Part shown: one piece after another, positions 14,207-20,305 of the stretch
Numbering within the stretch: position 1 is the first letter of the stretch
Layout of the letters: each line of letters opens with the position of its first letter
Source of the DNA: Verrucomicrobiaceae bacterium UBA2429
GTDB taxonomy: Bacteria > Verrucomicrobiota > Verrucomicrobiia > Verrucomicrobiales > Verrucomicrobiaceae
NCBI GenBank assembly: GCA_002343505.1
Contig: DDQZ01000093.1
Span: forward strand, 1 to 20,305
Reading direction: 5' to 3'
DNA length: 20,305 bases
Notes under the pieces: model-generated
Seen by the model: only the letters and a program-made list of their open reading frames with translations
What the model was told of the DNA's origin: nothing
Databases searched by the model: none
Program-made: the position numbers and the translations under genes

Positions 14207-15493
14207 TCACGCCTGATTGATTTCCAGCACGCCGGTGCTGTGGCCGAACCGGTCCGTCTCCACGCCCATGCGCTGGGCCAGGGAAACGAAGAGGTTGGAG
14301 AACACATGCTTGTCCTTCTCGATGGCAAGGTGGCGTCCGTGCTTGAAGCCGCCGCCGGCGAGCACGAGCGGCAGATTGGCCGTGCTGTGGGAGCTGGCGT
14401 TGCCAAGGTTCGAGCCGAAAAGCACGGCGGTGCTGTCCAGCAGCGGGCGTCCGCCTTCCCGGGTCTGCTTGAGCTTGGCGAGGAAGTCCGCGAAGGCGGT
14501 GAATTCGGCCAGCTCGATGACCTTCAGCTCCTCGATCTTCGCGGGGTCCTGGCCGTGGTGGGAGAGGTTGTGCCAGTCGTTTTTCACCCCCGGAATTTCC
14601 GGCACCGCGTTCATGCCGCTCAGGCGCATCGTCACGGTGCGCGTGGAGTCGGTCTGCAGCGCCAGCACCACGAGGTCCTGCATGAGCCTCATCTTGCCGA
14701 TGGCGTCCGTGCGGCTCTGGATGTCGGTCGGAGGTTTGGCGTCCACCTTCGGTTTCGGACGCTGCGCCCACTCCTCGTTCTGCACGAGCCGGCCCTCCAG
14801 ATCACGCACGGCGCTGAAGTATTCGTCGAGCTTCTCCTGGTCGCGGTGGCCCAGCTCGCCGCGCAGTTTTTTCGCCTGGCCCATGACCGTGTCCAGGATG
14901 CTGCGCCCGCGTTTCAGCGCGCGCACCTGGGCGGCCACCTCGGCAGGCGTGCCGTCCACAAAAAGCTGCTGGAAGGCGCGCGAGGGGGAGCTTTCCGCAG
15001 GCAGCGGCACGCCGCTTGCCGACCAGGACAAAGACTCGCTGCCGGTGCCCAGGATCAGGCTGGGGAAGCGCGTCTGAGTGCCGATGCGCTCGGCGATGAG
15101 CTGGTCAATGGAGATGGTGTTTTTGAATCCGGCAAGGCCCGGGTGCTTTGCCGCCGTGAGCCAGGTCATCTCCGAAGTATGGCCGTTGGCCCCGTTTTGC
15201 TGCTCGTGATTGAGGCCGGAAATGACGCTGAAATCGGAGCGCAAATCCCGCAGCGGCTCCAGGTAGGGCGTCAAAGTGTAATCCGCGCCAGTCTCCTTGG
15301 GGAAAAGATACGGCGTGTGGAAGCCCAGCGTGGCGCACATGGCCAGGAAGCGCGGCGGCGGAGTTCCTGCGGCGGCCTGCGCGCGCGTGGCAAAGGCGGG
15401 CAGCATCGCCTCCAGCATAGGCAGCGAGAGCACGGCCCCAGTCCCGCGCAGAAAAGCGCGGCGGTCGAGATGGCGTTTGGTGGCGATGTTCAT
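14207..15493 (-). CDS. Tat-exported DUF1552 protein
   Basis: A 428-residue protein with a twin-arginine signal near the N-terminus (RRAFLRG at residues 11-17, then the hydrophobic AVLSLPMLEAMLPAFATRAQ), so folded export through Tat is expected, often a sign of a bound cofactor. The remainder matches DUF1552: PRFLAMCATLGFHTPYLFP, DFSVISGLNHEQQNGANGHT, RSILDTVMGQAKKLRGEL, and near the end STAVLFGSNLGNASSHSTAN. DUF1552 is related to DUF1501 and to the alkaline-phosphatase/sulfatase-like superfamily, but no activity has been assigned that I know of. It is the first gene of a two-gene operon with the PSD-domain protein 4 bp downstream. The pair very commonly occurs together in this group of bacteria, so the two products probably act in one periplasmic complex or pathway. 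Confidence 0.93.
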   Translation of the reverse strand: MNIATKRHLDRRAFLRGTGAVLSLPMLEAMLPAFATRAQAAAGTPPPRFLAMCATLGFHTPYLFPKETGADYTLTPYLEPLRDLRSDFSVISGLNHEQQNGANGHTSEMTWLTAAKHPGLAGFKNTISIDQLIAERIGTQTRFPSLILGTGSESLSWSASGVPLPAESSPSRAFQQLFVDGTPAEVAAQVRALKRGRSILDTVMGQAKKLRGELGHRDQEKLDEYFSAVRDLEGRLVQNEEWAQRPKPKVDAKPPTDIQSRTDAIGKMRLMQDLVVLALQTDSTRTVTMRLSGMNAVPEIPGVKNDWHNLSHHGQDPAKIEELKVIELAEFTAFADFLAKLKQTREGGRPLLDSTAVLFGSNLGNASSHSTANLPLVLAGGGFKHGRHLAIEKDKHVFSNLFVSLAQRMGVETDRFGHSTGVLEINQA

Positions 15494-15621
15494 GCGGATG
15501 TCACCGCCTTAACGAACCACCCCGCTCTGGTCTGACATCTTCCAGCGCCCCGCCTGTCGCAAATCACCCACTCTTTGTCGTGGAGCGCGCCCGAAACCGC
15601 GTATCCTCCAACTTTCCACCC
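15494..15621. promoter_or_regulatory. Divergent promoter interval
   Basis: These 128 bp separate the DUF1552 operon (leftward) from the dehydrogenase gene (rightward) and must contain a promoter for each. I find no pair of hexamers close enough to sigma70 consensus to name, and no clear inverted repeat. Confidence 0.45.
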
Positions 15622-16650
15622 ATGAAATCCGCCGCCGTCGTCAATTACGCGCCTGAAAAAGGCTCCGTCGAAATCCGTGAGATCGAAAAGCCGGCCATCA
15701 GCGCCGAGGACGTGCTCCTCGAAGTCGCCAATGTGGGCGTTTGCGGCTCCGATCTGCATCAGTGGACCTCCGATCACTCCTGGCCGGTGAATTACCCTGT
15801 CGTGCTCGGCCATGAGTTCGGCGGACACATCATCGAGGTCGGCAAGGACGTGGAAGGCTGGAAGGAAGGCGACCGCGTCGTCTCCGAGACCGCCGCCATC
15901 ATCTCCAAGGACAACCCGATGACGCGTCGCGGCCTCTACAACCTCGACAACACCCGCAAAGGCTTCGGCTACGGCGTGAACGGCGCGATGACGAAGTATG
16001 TGCGCGTGCCCAGCCGCATCCTGCACCATGTGCCGGATCATCTGCCCTTCGAGCAGGCCTGCCTCACCGAGCCCTGCTGCGTCGCTTACAACGCCGTCGT
16101 CAAAAACGCCCGCATCGAGCCCGGCGACCGCGTCATCGTGCTCGGCCCCGGCACCATCGGCATCCTTTGCGCCGCGATGGCGAAACAATGCGGCGCACAA
16201 GTCGCCATCGTCGGCCTCCAGCAGGACGCGCATCGCCTTGAACTCGCCCGCAAGCACTACGGCTGCGAAGTCATCATCGGCGACGCCAAACCCTGGGCCA
16301 TGGAACGCGACGGCCTCGGCTGCGACGGCGTCATCGATGCCGCCGGTGCCAGCATCACGCTCAAAATCGCGCTCGAGCTCGTGCGCCCCGCCGGCTGGAT
16401 TTCCAAAGTCGGCTGGGGGCCGCAACCGCTCGGCTTCAACATCGACCCGCTCGTGCAGAAGAACATCACGCTGCAAGGCAGCTTCAGCCACAACTGGCCC
16501 ATCTGGGAGCGCGTCATCGCCCTCATGAGCAGCGGCCAGTTCGACGTGAAACCCATCATCGGCGGCGTCTGGCCCGTCACCGAATGGCACGAAGCCTTCG
16601 AGAAGATGCACAAAGGCGAAGTCGTGAAGAGCGTGCTGCGGCCGGTGTGA
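15622..16650 (+). CDS. Zinc-type medium-chain alcohol dehydrogenase, structural-zinc site lost
   Basis: A 342-residue MDR-superfamily protein closest in look to the sorbitol/threonine/galactitol-phosphate dehydrogenase branch; these oxidise a secondary alcohol of a sugar or polyol with NAD(P)+. Catalytic zinc ligands are in place: C41 in GVCGSDLHQW, H64-E65 in GHEFGG, and E150 in LTEPCC. The Rossmann motif VLGPGTIG lies at 173-180. The lobe that normally carries four cysteines for structural zinc (residues about 91-118, ISKDNPMTRRGLYNLDNTRK) has none, although the surrounding RGLYNL and KGFGYG framework is kept. ATG 15622 is preferred to an upstream in-frame ATG at 15580 because the family begins with MKSAAVV-like sequence. 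Substrate unknown. The last 41 codons are repeated at 18581-18703. Confidence 0.93.
   Translation: MKSAAVVNYAPEKGSVEIREIEKPAISAEDVLLEVANVGVCGSDLHQWTSDHSWPVNYPVVLGHEFGGHIIEVGKDVEGWKEGDRVVSETAAIISKDNPMTRRGLYNLDNTRKGFGYGVNGAMTKYVRVPSRILHHVPDHLPFEQACLTEPCCVAYNAVVKNARIEPGDRVIVLGPGTIGILCAAMAKQCGAQVAIVGLQQDAHRLELARKHYGCEVIIGDAKPWAMERDGLGCDGVIDAAGASITLKIALELVRPAGWISKVGWGPQPLGFNIDPLVQKNITLQGSFSHNWPIWERVIALMSSGQFDVKPIIGGVWPVTEWHEAFEKMHKGEVVKSVLRPV
16528..16650 (+). repeat. Parent copy of the duplicated dehydrogenase 3' end
   Basis: The final 41 codons of the dehydrogenase, including TGA, recur in direct orientation at 18581-18703. By hand alignment without gaps I count 12 differences in 123 bases (about 90% identity). 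Weaker similarity continues a few codons further upstream. Similarity ends right after the stop (shared TGATC only). Confidence 0.9.
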
Positions 16651-16695
16651 TCACCCTGTTTGACGCCTTCCTGAACCGAAGTTAATCTCATCACC

Positions 16696-16944
16696 ATGAA
16701 GACACTGACCCAATCCACCCCTCTCGGCACACTGGGACTGCCCAGTGGTGATCATTGGGTGAAATTTCATGTCGAGGGAGACTCCATTTCCTTCGAGGTG
16801 GCCGCTTCTGTGCCTGCGAAGGCTAATTCTCCAGCCAAGAAGAAGCCTGCGGGCTTTGTTCAGAAGTGGAGCGGAACAGCGAAGAAGATCGAGGATGCCG
16901 GAGACACCTGGCTGGCACACATCAACGAGAAACACCTGCGCTGA
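16696..16944 (+). CDS. Putative antitoxin paired with a PIN toxin
   Basis: An 82-residue protein encoded 6 bp upstream of the PIN-domain gene, in the usual antitoxin-first order. The N-terminal half (LGLPSGDHWVKFHVEGDSIS) looks beta-rich. A Lys/Pro/Ala linker (AKANSPAKKKPAG) follows, then a C-terminal FVQKWSGTAKK...WLAHINEKHLR segment that would wrap the toxin. The FxxKWxG...KH end resembles the tails of other small partners of PIN proteins in Verrucomicrobia, as far as I recall. No known antitoxin DNA-binding fold (AbrB, RHH, Phd, HTH) is clear. Function is inferred from size, position and spacing. It starts 45 bp after the dehydrogenase stop. Confidence 0.7.
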   Translation: MKTLTQSTPLGTLGLPSGDHWVKFHVEGDSISFEVAASVPAKANSPAKKKPAGFVQKWSGTAKKIEDAGDTWLAHINEKHLR

Positions 16945-16950
16945 GCTGTC

Positions 16951-17376
16951 ATGCGCGTGATGCTTGATGCCAATGTCCTGCTGGACTGCCTCGTCCTGGA
17001 GACAAGCGGACAAGCGCGTCCCGGCAAGGATGGGAGTGAACGCCTTCTGAACCTGTGTGACTCAGGTGTCCATCAAGGTCTTGTGGCATGGCACACGCTG
17101 CCGATCATCGCTTACTACCACGCGAAGCAAAATGCCTCCGAAGCCACGTCGGCCATGATGGATGAGCTGCTGCTGATGCTGGAAGTTCCCACCGTCGGTC
17201 AACCTGACGCCACAGATTGGCGGAGCCACGGCATTCACGATTTTGAAGACGCCTTGCAAATGGCCTGCGCCTTGAGCGGCAGGGCTGATGTGTTCATCAC
17301 ACGCAACACGATTGATTTTGTCGGAGTGGCGATGCCGGTGATGACGCCCGAGGAGTTTCTCGCGGCATTTCCGTAA
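16951..17376 (+). CDS. PIN-domain ribonuclease toxin (VapC-like)
   Basis: A 141-residue PIN protein of normal length. Conserved acidic positions are D6 in MRVMLDANVLLD, D97/D100 in HDFEDALQMACA, and D113 in ADVFITRNTIDF. These build the Mg/Mn site of PIN RNases. The usual mid-domain Glu is not obvious (the matching helix reads LPIIAYYHAK), so the metal site may be slightly atypical. It is preceded at 6 bp by its presumed antitoxin and ends 3 bp from the convergent hydrolase gene, leaving no room for a dedicated terminator. It is only distantly similar to the PIN protein at 2420-2902, so the two systems are independent acquisitions rather than local copies. It lies within the segment bounded by the dehydrogenase 3'-end repeats. 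Confidence 0.9.
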   Translation: MRVMLDANVLLDCLVLETSGQARPGKDGSERLLNLCDSGVHQGLVAWHTLPIIAYYHAKQNASEATSAMMDELLLMLEVPTVGQPDATDWRSHGIHDFEDALQMACALSGRADVFITRNTIDFVGVAMPVMTPEEFLAAFP

Positions 17377-17379
17377 TCG

Positions 17380-18504
17380 TCACCTCACCCGCTCCATCCA
17401 CGCCGCCGTCTCTCGATTCGCCCGCGTGATCGCCTCCAGCGCAGCTTCATCCGGTTTTTCGGAAGCATCCCGCAAGGCGCGTTTGCGGGTTTCGTTGCGC
17501 AGGTAGGCACCGCAGAGGTGGAGGCCGACGCACGAGGGCACCTCGCGCAGGGCGGCGAGGAGCTTGGCGTAGCCGGGGCCGTCATGGCGGGCTCGGCCAT
17601 CCTTTTCGCGGATTTGTGCGGAGGTGTCGGCGACGAGGACGGGCTTGCCGGTTTTTTGATGCCAGTGCGTGAGATTCGCGGCGACTTGATCCGGCGGCGC
17701 GAAGTGCTGGAAGCTGAGCACATCGACATACGGCAGCGCGGCGGCGATGACCTCGTCGGCGATGGGTTCTCTCGCCTCGTAACGGTCGCCGAGGATGAGG
17801 TGGTGCTTGTCGTAGCGGCGGATGGCGTCGTGCGTGATGCGATACCACTTCGTGGCCAGTTCGTGCAGTTCCTTGCGACCCGCCTCTGTCTTGAGCTTCT
17901 CCGGATCGTAAAGCGGGCCTTTCCATGCGCTCTCGGGCCGTGTGTGAACCCAGGTGGGGCAATCAATGTAAAAATAGCCAATGAGCTTCGGATCATCCTT
18001 CAGTCGGGCGCAGTGCTCGCGGGCCACATAGTCACACCACTCGGCGAATTCCGGCGCGTCGAAGTCCGGATGCCGTGTCTCCGCCTCCCACTGATGAAAA
18101 TCCGCGAACGGCAGCTGATGGCAATACGGCAGCCCGAGCCACTGATACTCCTCAAACGTGAACGCACGCGAATGACGATGATTCGTGCTTCCCCGCGTCA
18201 CCACCTCCTGCGTCCACCCGACCGAATTGAAGCCCCAGGCCTTCAAATCCGGTGCCACGGCCTCCTTGAGCCACTTTTCCATCGAGTTCCCATATTTGCG
18301 CTCCCACAGGTCGCCATTCGACGCGTAGCGCAGCGGCGCGGGATCGATGTGATTCAGCCCGATAGAGAAAAACGGCCTCCCCTCCGGTGTGATGAACCAC
18401 CAGCGCCCCTTCCGCTGCGCGACCGTGAAAAAACGCCGCTCGTCCGCTCCACGGCAAACGGTGGCGGCAGCGAGGGAAGCAAGAAGAGCGCGGCGGTTCA
18501 TCAT
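17380..18504 (-). CDS. Exported agarase-like (TIM-barrel) glycoside hydrolase family protein
   Basis: A 374-residue protein with an N-terminal export signal (MMNRRALLASLAAATVCRGA; the paired Arg hints at Tat but is not a full motif). The opening block KGRWWFITPEGRPFFSIGLN (32-51) is characteristic of agarase-like clan-A glycoside hydrolases. Later TIM-barrel features are LKAWGFNSVGW (87-97), DPKLIGYFYIDCPTW (171-185), HHLILGDRYEA (234-244), VDVLSFQHF (260-268) and KPVLVADTS (287-295). In agarase-like enzymes the strand-4 block usually reads GYF-x-DNE with the acid/base Glu, and the strand-7 block ends in a nucleophile Glu. Here they read IDCP and AD, so the catalytic pair looks altered. Substrate unknown. 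An in-frame ATG at 18501 is an alternative start. Its upstream flank contains the duplicated dehydrogenase end. Confidence 0.75.
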   Translation of the reverse strand: MMNRRALLASLAAATVCRGADERRFFTVAQRKGRWWFITPEGRPFFSIGLNHIDPAPLRYASNGDLWERKYGNSMEKWLKEAVAPDLKAWGFNSVGWTQEVVTRGSTNHRHSRAFTFEEYQWLGLPYCHQLPFADFHQWEAETRHPDFDAPEFAEWCDYVAREHCARLKDDPKLIGYFYIDCPTWVHTRPESAWKGPLYDPEKLKTEAGRKELHELATKWYRITHDAIRRYDKHHLILGDRYEAREPIADEVIAAALPYVDVLSFQHFAPPDQVAANLTHWHQKTGKPVLVADTSAQIREKDGRARHDGPGYAKLLAALREVPSCVGLHLCGAYLRNETRKRALRDASEKPDEAALEAITRANRETAAWMERVR

Positions 18505-18571
18505 GACAGGCCCATAACGCGTTGTTTGTCATTCTCCTGCCTCTTTTGCGGTCTTTGCAAAAGCGCTGCCC

Positions 18572-18703
18572 GTCCTCGCGAGTGGCGGCCAGTTTGATGT
18601 GAAACCCATCATCGGCGGCGTCTGGCCCATCACCGAATGGCACGAAGCCTGTGAGAAGATGCACAAGGGCGAGGTGGTGAAGAGCGTGCTGAGGCCGGGG
18701 TGA
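18572..18703 (+). pseudogene. 3' fragment of a dehydrogenase gene (second copy)
   Basis: In-frame translation gives VLASGGQFDVKPIIGG, then WPITEWHEACEKMHKG and VVKSVLRPG before TGA 18701-18703. This is the C-terminal end of the dehydrogenase encoded at 15622-16650, about 90% identical over the last 123 bases. Similarity fades over the preceding 15-30 bases and needs a 1-nt gap there; no 5' part of the gene is present. Without a start, a zinc site or a nucleotide-binding domain it cannot be functional. Most codon differences are synonymous (for example TTC/TTT, GAC/GAT, AAA/AAG, GAA/GAG), suggesting the source was a functional related gene rather than a recent copy. It lies between the hydrolase gene (leftward) and the SHD1 gene (rightward). 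Confidence 0.88.
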
Positions 18704-18748
18704 TCTTGCCGCTAACAAAGGCTGGGATGCCTCGTTCATGACGTTGCC

Positions 18749-19657
18749 ATGATGAAGCCCGCCCTTTTTTTTCTGCTCGCCCTCGGTGTCTCAAGTCTGA
18801 GCGCGCGCGAGTATCGTGATCTGACCAACCTCGATGGCGTGACCATCAAGGCCGAGCTGCTCGATCTGACGGACGACGGCATGCTCAAGGTGAATGTGAA
18901 CCTGAAGCCCTTCCAGATCCCGCTCGCCAGCCTCTCCCAGGCGGATCAGGACTGGCTGCGGCTCTGGGACCTGGAGCGCAAGCAGGGCAAGGAGGCGGCC
19001 TATTACAGCCGGGTGATTTTTGAGGACGATTTCTCCGGCGGCGCCTTCAAGGAGGGCTGGGGGCATTACAAGAGCGGCAGCGTCATCCAGGATGGCGTGC
19101 TGGTGGGCATCACCCCGGAGGGATCGGACCATTCGGCGGTGGACAACATCAAGTTCCCCGGCGAGCAGGATTTGCAGGTGGAGGTGAAGTTCCGCTTCGT
19201 GAGCGAGGCGGCGAAGAGTTTCAATGTCTGGTTCGACGACAAGGATTACAAAGGCGCGCACGCGGGCCACATCTGCCAGGTGACGGTGAGCCCCGCGCAG
19301 GTGCAGATGAGCGACGCGAAGACGGGCGGCTTCACTTTGGAAAACGGCCTTTACGACCGCAAGAAGGCGAACCAGCTCACCGATGAGGAAAAGAAGATGC
19401 TGGAGTCCAAAACCAAGCGCGTGCCGGTGAAGCTGGAGCTGCAGAAGTGGCACACGCTGACGGCGCGCACGAAGGGCGACACGATTTTTGTGCTCATTGA
19501 CGGCAAGGAGGCGGGCGAGTTCAGCTCCGAGGGCGTGGCGCACGCCACGAAGTCCCTCGTCAGCCTCACCACCAACGCGGTGGATGTCCATTATGACGAC
19601 TTCAGTGTGAAGGCGGCGGCGAAGCCGCTCTCCGCCGCTCGCCCGGCAGCCCGGTGA
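18749..19657 (+). CDS. Secreted SHD1-type protein with a C-terminal beta-sandwich domain
   Basis: A 302-residue exported protein with signal peptide MMKPALFFLLALGVSSLSA, cleavage expected before REYRDL. Residues about 19-70 match the SLA1 homology domain 1-like module common in Planctomycetes and Verrucomicrobia: REYRDLTNLDG, IKAELLDL, then FQIPLASLSQADQDWLR. From residue 90 onward (FEDDFSGGAFKEGWGHYKSG, QDLQVEVKFRFV, WHTLTARTKGDTIFVLIDG, VHYDDFSVKA) it looks like a concanavalin/LamG-type sandwich related to DUF1080-like domains, which often bind or act on polysaccharides. No catalytic residues can be named. ATG at 18752 is an equally possible start. The thioredoxin-like gene follows after 70 bp. 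The C-terminal tail is Ala/Pro-rich. Confidence 0.82.
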   Translation: MMKPALFFLLALGVSSLSAREYRDLTNLDGVTIKAELLDLTDDGMLKVNVNLKPFQIPLASLSQADQDWLRLWDLERKQGKEAAYYSRVIFEDDFSGGAFKEGWGHYKSGSVIQDGVLVGITPEGSDHSAVDNIKFPGEQDLQVEVKFRFVSEAAKSFNVWFDDKDYKGAHAGHICQVTVSPAQVQMSDAKTGGFTLENGLYDRKKANQLTDEEKKMLESKTKRVPVKLELQKWHTLTARTKGDTIFVLIDGKEAGEFSSEGVAHATKSLVSLTTNAVDVHYDDFSVKAAAKPLSAARPAAR

Positions 19658-19727
19658 AAATTGTGCTCGACAACGGCGCGCGAATCCGGGTTGAATCCCC
19701 TCCGAACTCAAAACCAATCCACATCCC

Positions 19728-20213
19728 ATGAAAACAGCGCGAATCCTCCTGGCCCTGGCCCTGACCGCCCTGGCCTCCACCACGCTGCTGGCCACCGCCG
19801 GCAAGGACAATGTCGGCACGGTCATCACCGACCTGAAAGTGCGCTTTTCCGGCGCCTCCCCGGATTTGAAGGGCAAGGCCTATGTGCTGGAGTTTTGGGC
19901 CACCTGGTGCCCGCCCTGCCGCACGAGCATCCCGCATCTCAACGAGTTGTACAAAAAGCACAAGGACAAGGGCCTGCAGATCATCGGGGTGACGAAGGAG
20001 GACCGGCAGACGGTGCGCAACTTCGAAAAAAACATCCCCATCGAATACACCGTGGCCCATGACACCTACGGCAAGCTCAGCGAGGACTTCCAGATCAAGG
20101 GCATCCCGCACGCGATGATCGTGGACAAAACCGGCAAGATCGTCTGGGAGGGCCATCCCATGAGCCTGCCAGAATCCCAGCTCGAAGCGGTGCTCAAAGC
20201 CGGAGTCGAATAA
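19728..20213 (+). CDS. Exported TlpA-like thioredoxin-fold protein
   Basis: A 161-residue protein with a signal peptide (MKTARILLALALTALASTTL, then LATA), so it works in the periplasm. The thioredoxin fold has the active site FWATWCPPCR (CPPC at 61-64) and the cis-proline in KGIPHAMIVD (P127). WCPPC with an inserted helix is typical of the TlpA/ResA/redoxin group, which reduces disulfides in partner proteins, for example during cytochrome c maturation. The presence of CxxCH proteins elsewhere in the window makes that plausible, but no maturation gene is adjacent. It follows the SHD1 gene at 70 bp on the same strand and could share its transcript. No Shine-Dalgarno sequence precedes the ATG. 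Confidence 0.93.
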   Translation: MKTARILLALALTALASTTLLATAGKDNVGTVITDLKVRFSGASPDLKGKAYVLEFWATWCPPCRTSIPHLNELYKKHKDKGLQIIGVTKEDRQTVRNFEKNIPIEYTVAHDTYGKLSEDFQIKGIPHAMIVDKTGKIVWEGHPMSLPESQLEAVLKAGVE

Positions 20214-20305
20214 GCCGCGCGCGGTCCTGCCCCCTCCGCTGCCCCCCGGCCCGCCCCCTCATTCCTGACGGCCCTCCCCCTGAGGACCCTCCTCCTAGCA
20301 CTCGC

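Noticed and set aside
16651..18571. A typical genomic island or transposon
   Set aside because: No integrase, transposase, terminal inverted repeats or target-site duplication was seen. Only the direct repeat of the dehydrogenase end supports mobility, so it is reported as a finding and not as a mobile element.
20214..20305. An intrinsic terminator after the thioredoxin gene (GC palindrome CCGCGCGCGG)
   Set aside because: The palindrome is short and has no adequate loop or T-run; the remaining bases are C-rich with no other feature.
1..20305. CRISPR array, rRNA genes or prophage
   Set aside because: No regularly spaced repeats of CRISPR length, no rRNA sequence and no phage structural or integrase-like proteins were seen on either strand.

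Overview
The window is about 20.3 kb of GC-rich bacterial chromosome. It probably comes from the Verrucomicrobia, near Prosthecobacter/Verrucomicrobium. This rests on gene content recalled from family knowledge, not on a search: a cytochrome-like PSD-domain protein (DUF1587/1595/1592/1588/1585) paired with a Tat-exported DUF1552 protein, a ThuA protein, an SHD1-type secreted protein, tandem SUMF1/FGE-like domains, a ceramidase-like hydrolase, and an ECF sigma factor of the kind common in Planctomycetes and Verrucomicrobia. Most start codons I read have no recognisable Shine-Dalgarno sequence.

Layout from left to right. The last codons of a Lys/Ala-rich protein end at 62 (+). PlsY acyltransferase and a ThuA protein follow on the minus strand (1618-105). 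About 640 bp without a convincing gene (1619-2259) hold a 20-bp-phased repeat with a 13-bp perfect hairpin. A toxin-first PIN toxin-antitoxin pair (2902-2260, -) comes next, then a decayed ECF sigma factor gene (3466-3078, -) whose middle is missing. A long co-directional minus-strand block (10119-3696) carries, in transcription order, a double SUMF1-domain secreted protein, a membrane-anchored repeat protein, an AGCS sodium:alanine-type symporter and a ceramidase-like hydrolase. It lies just downstream of tRNA-Ser(GCT), which encodes its own CCA.

To the right, a 470-residue conserved protein of unknown function (+) converges on the DUF1552/PSD operon (15493-11815, -). Divergent from that operon is a zinc-type medium-chain dehydrogenase (15622-16650, +) that has lost all structural-zinc cysteines. 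It is followed by a second, unrelated antitoxin/PIN pair (+) and a secreted agarase-like glycoside hydrolase (-). A second copy of the dehydrogenase's last 41 codons (18581-18703) lies beyond these, so the toxin-antitoxin pair and the hydrolase sit between direct repeats of that gene's 3' end. The window closes with an SHD1/beta-sandwich secreted protein and a TlpA-like thioredoxin (+).

No complete mobile element, integrase, CRISPR array or rRNA is visible. The strongest leads are: the duplicated dehydrogenase 3' end flanking an accessory cassette; the internally deleted sigma factor; the double SUMF1 protein lacking the FGE catalytic cysteines together with its repeat-protein partner; the two PIN systems with unfamiliar antitoxins; and the conserved 470-residue protein. 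Most genes suggest a periplasm-rich lifestyle with uptake and breakdown of complex organic matter, but no single pathway ties the window together.
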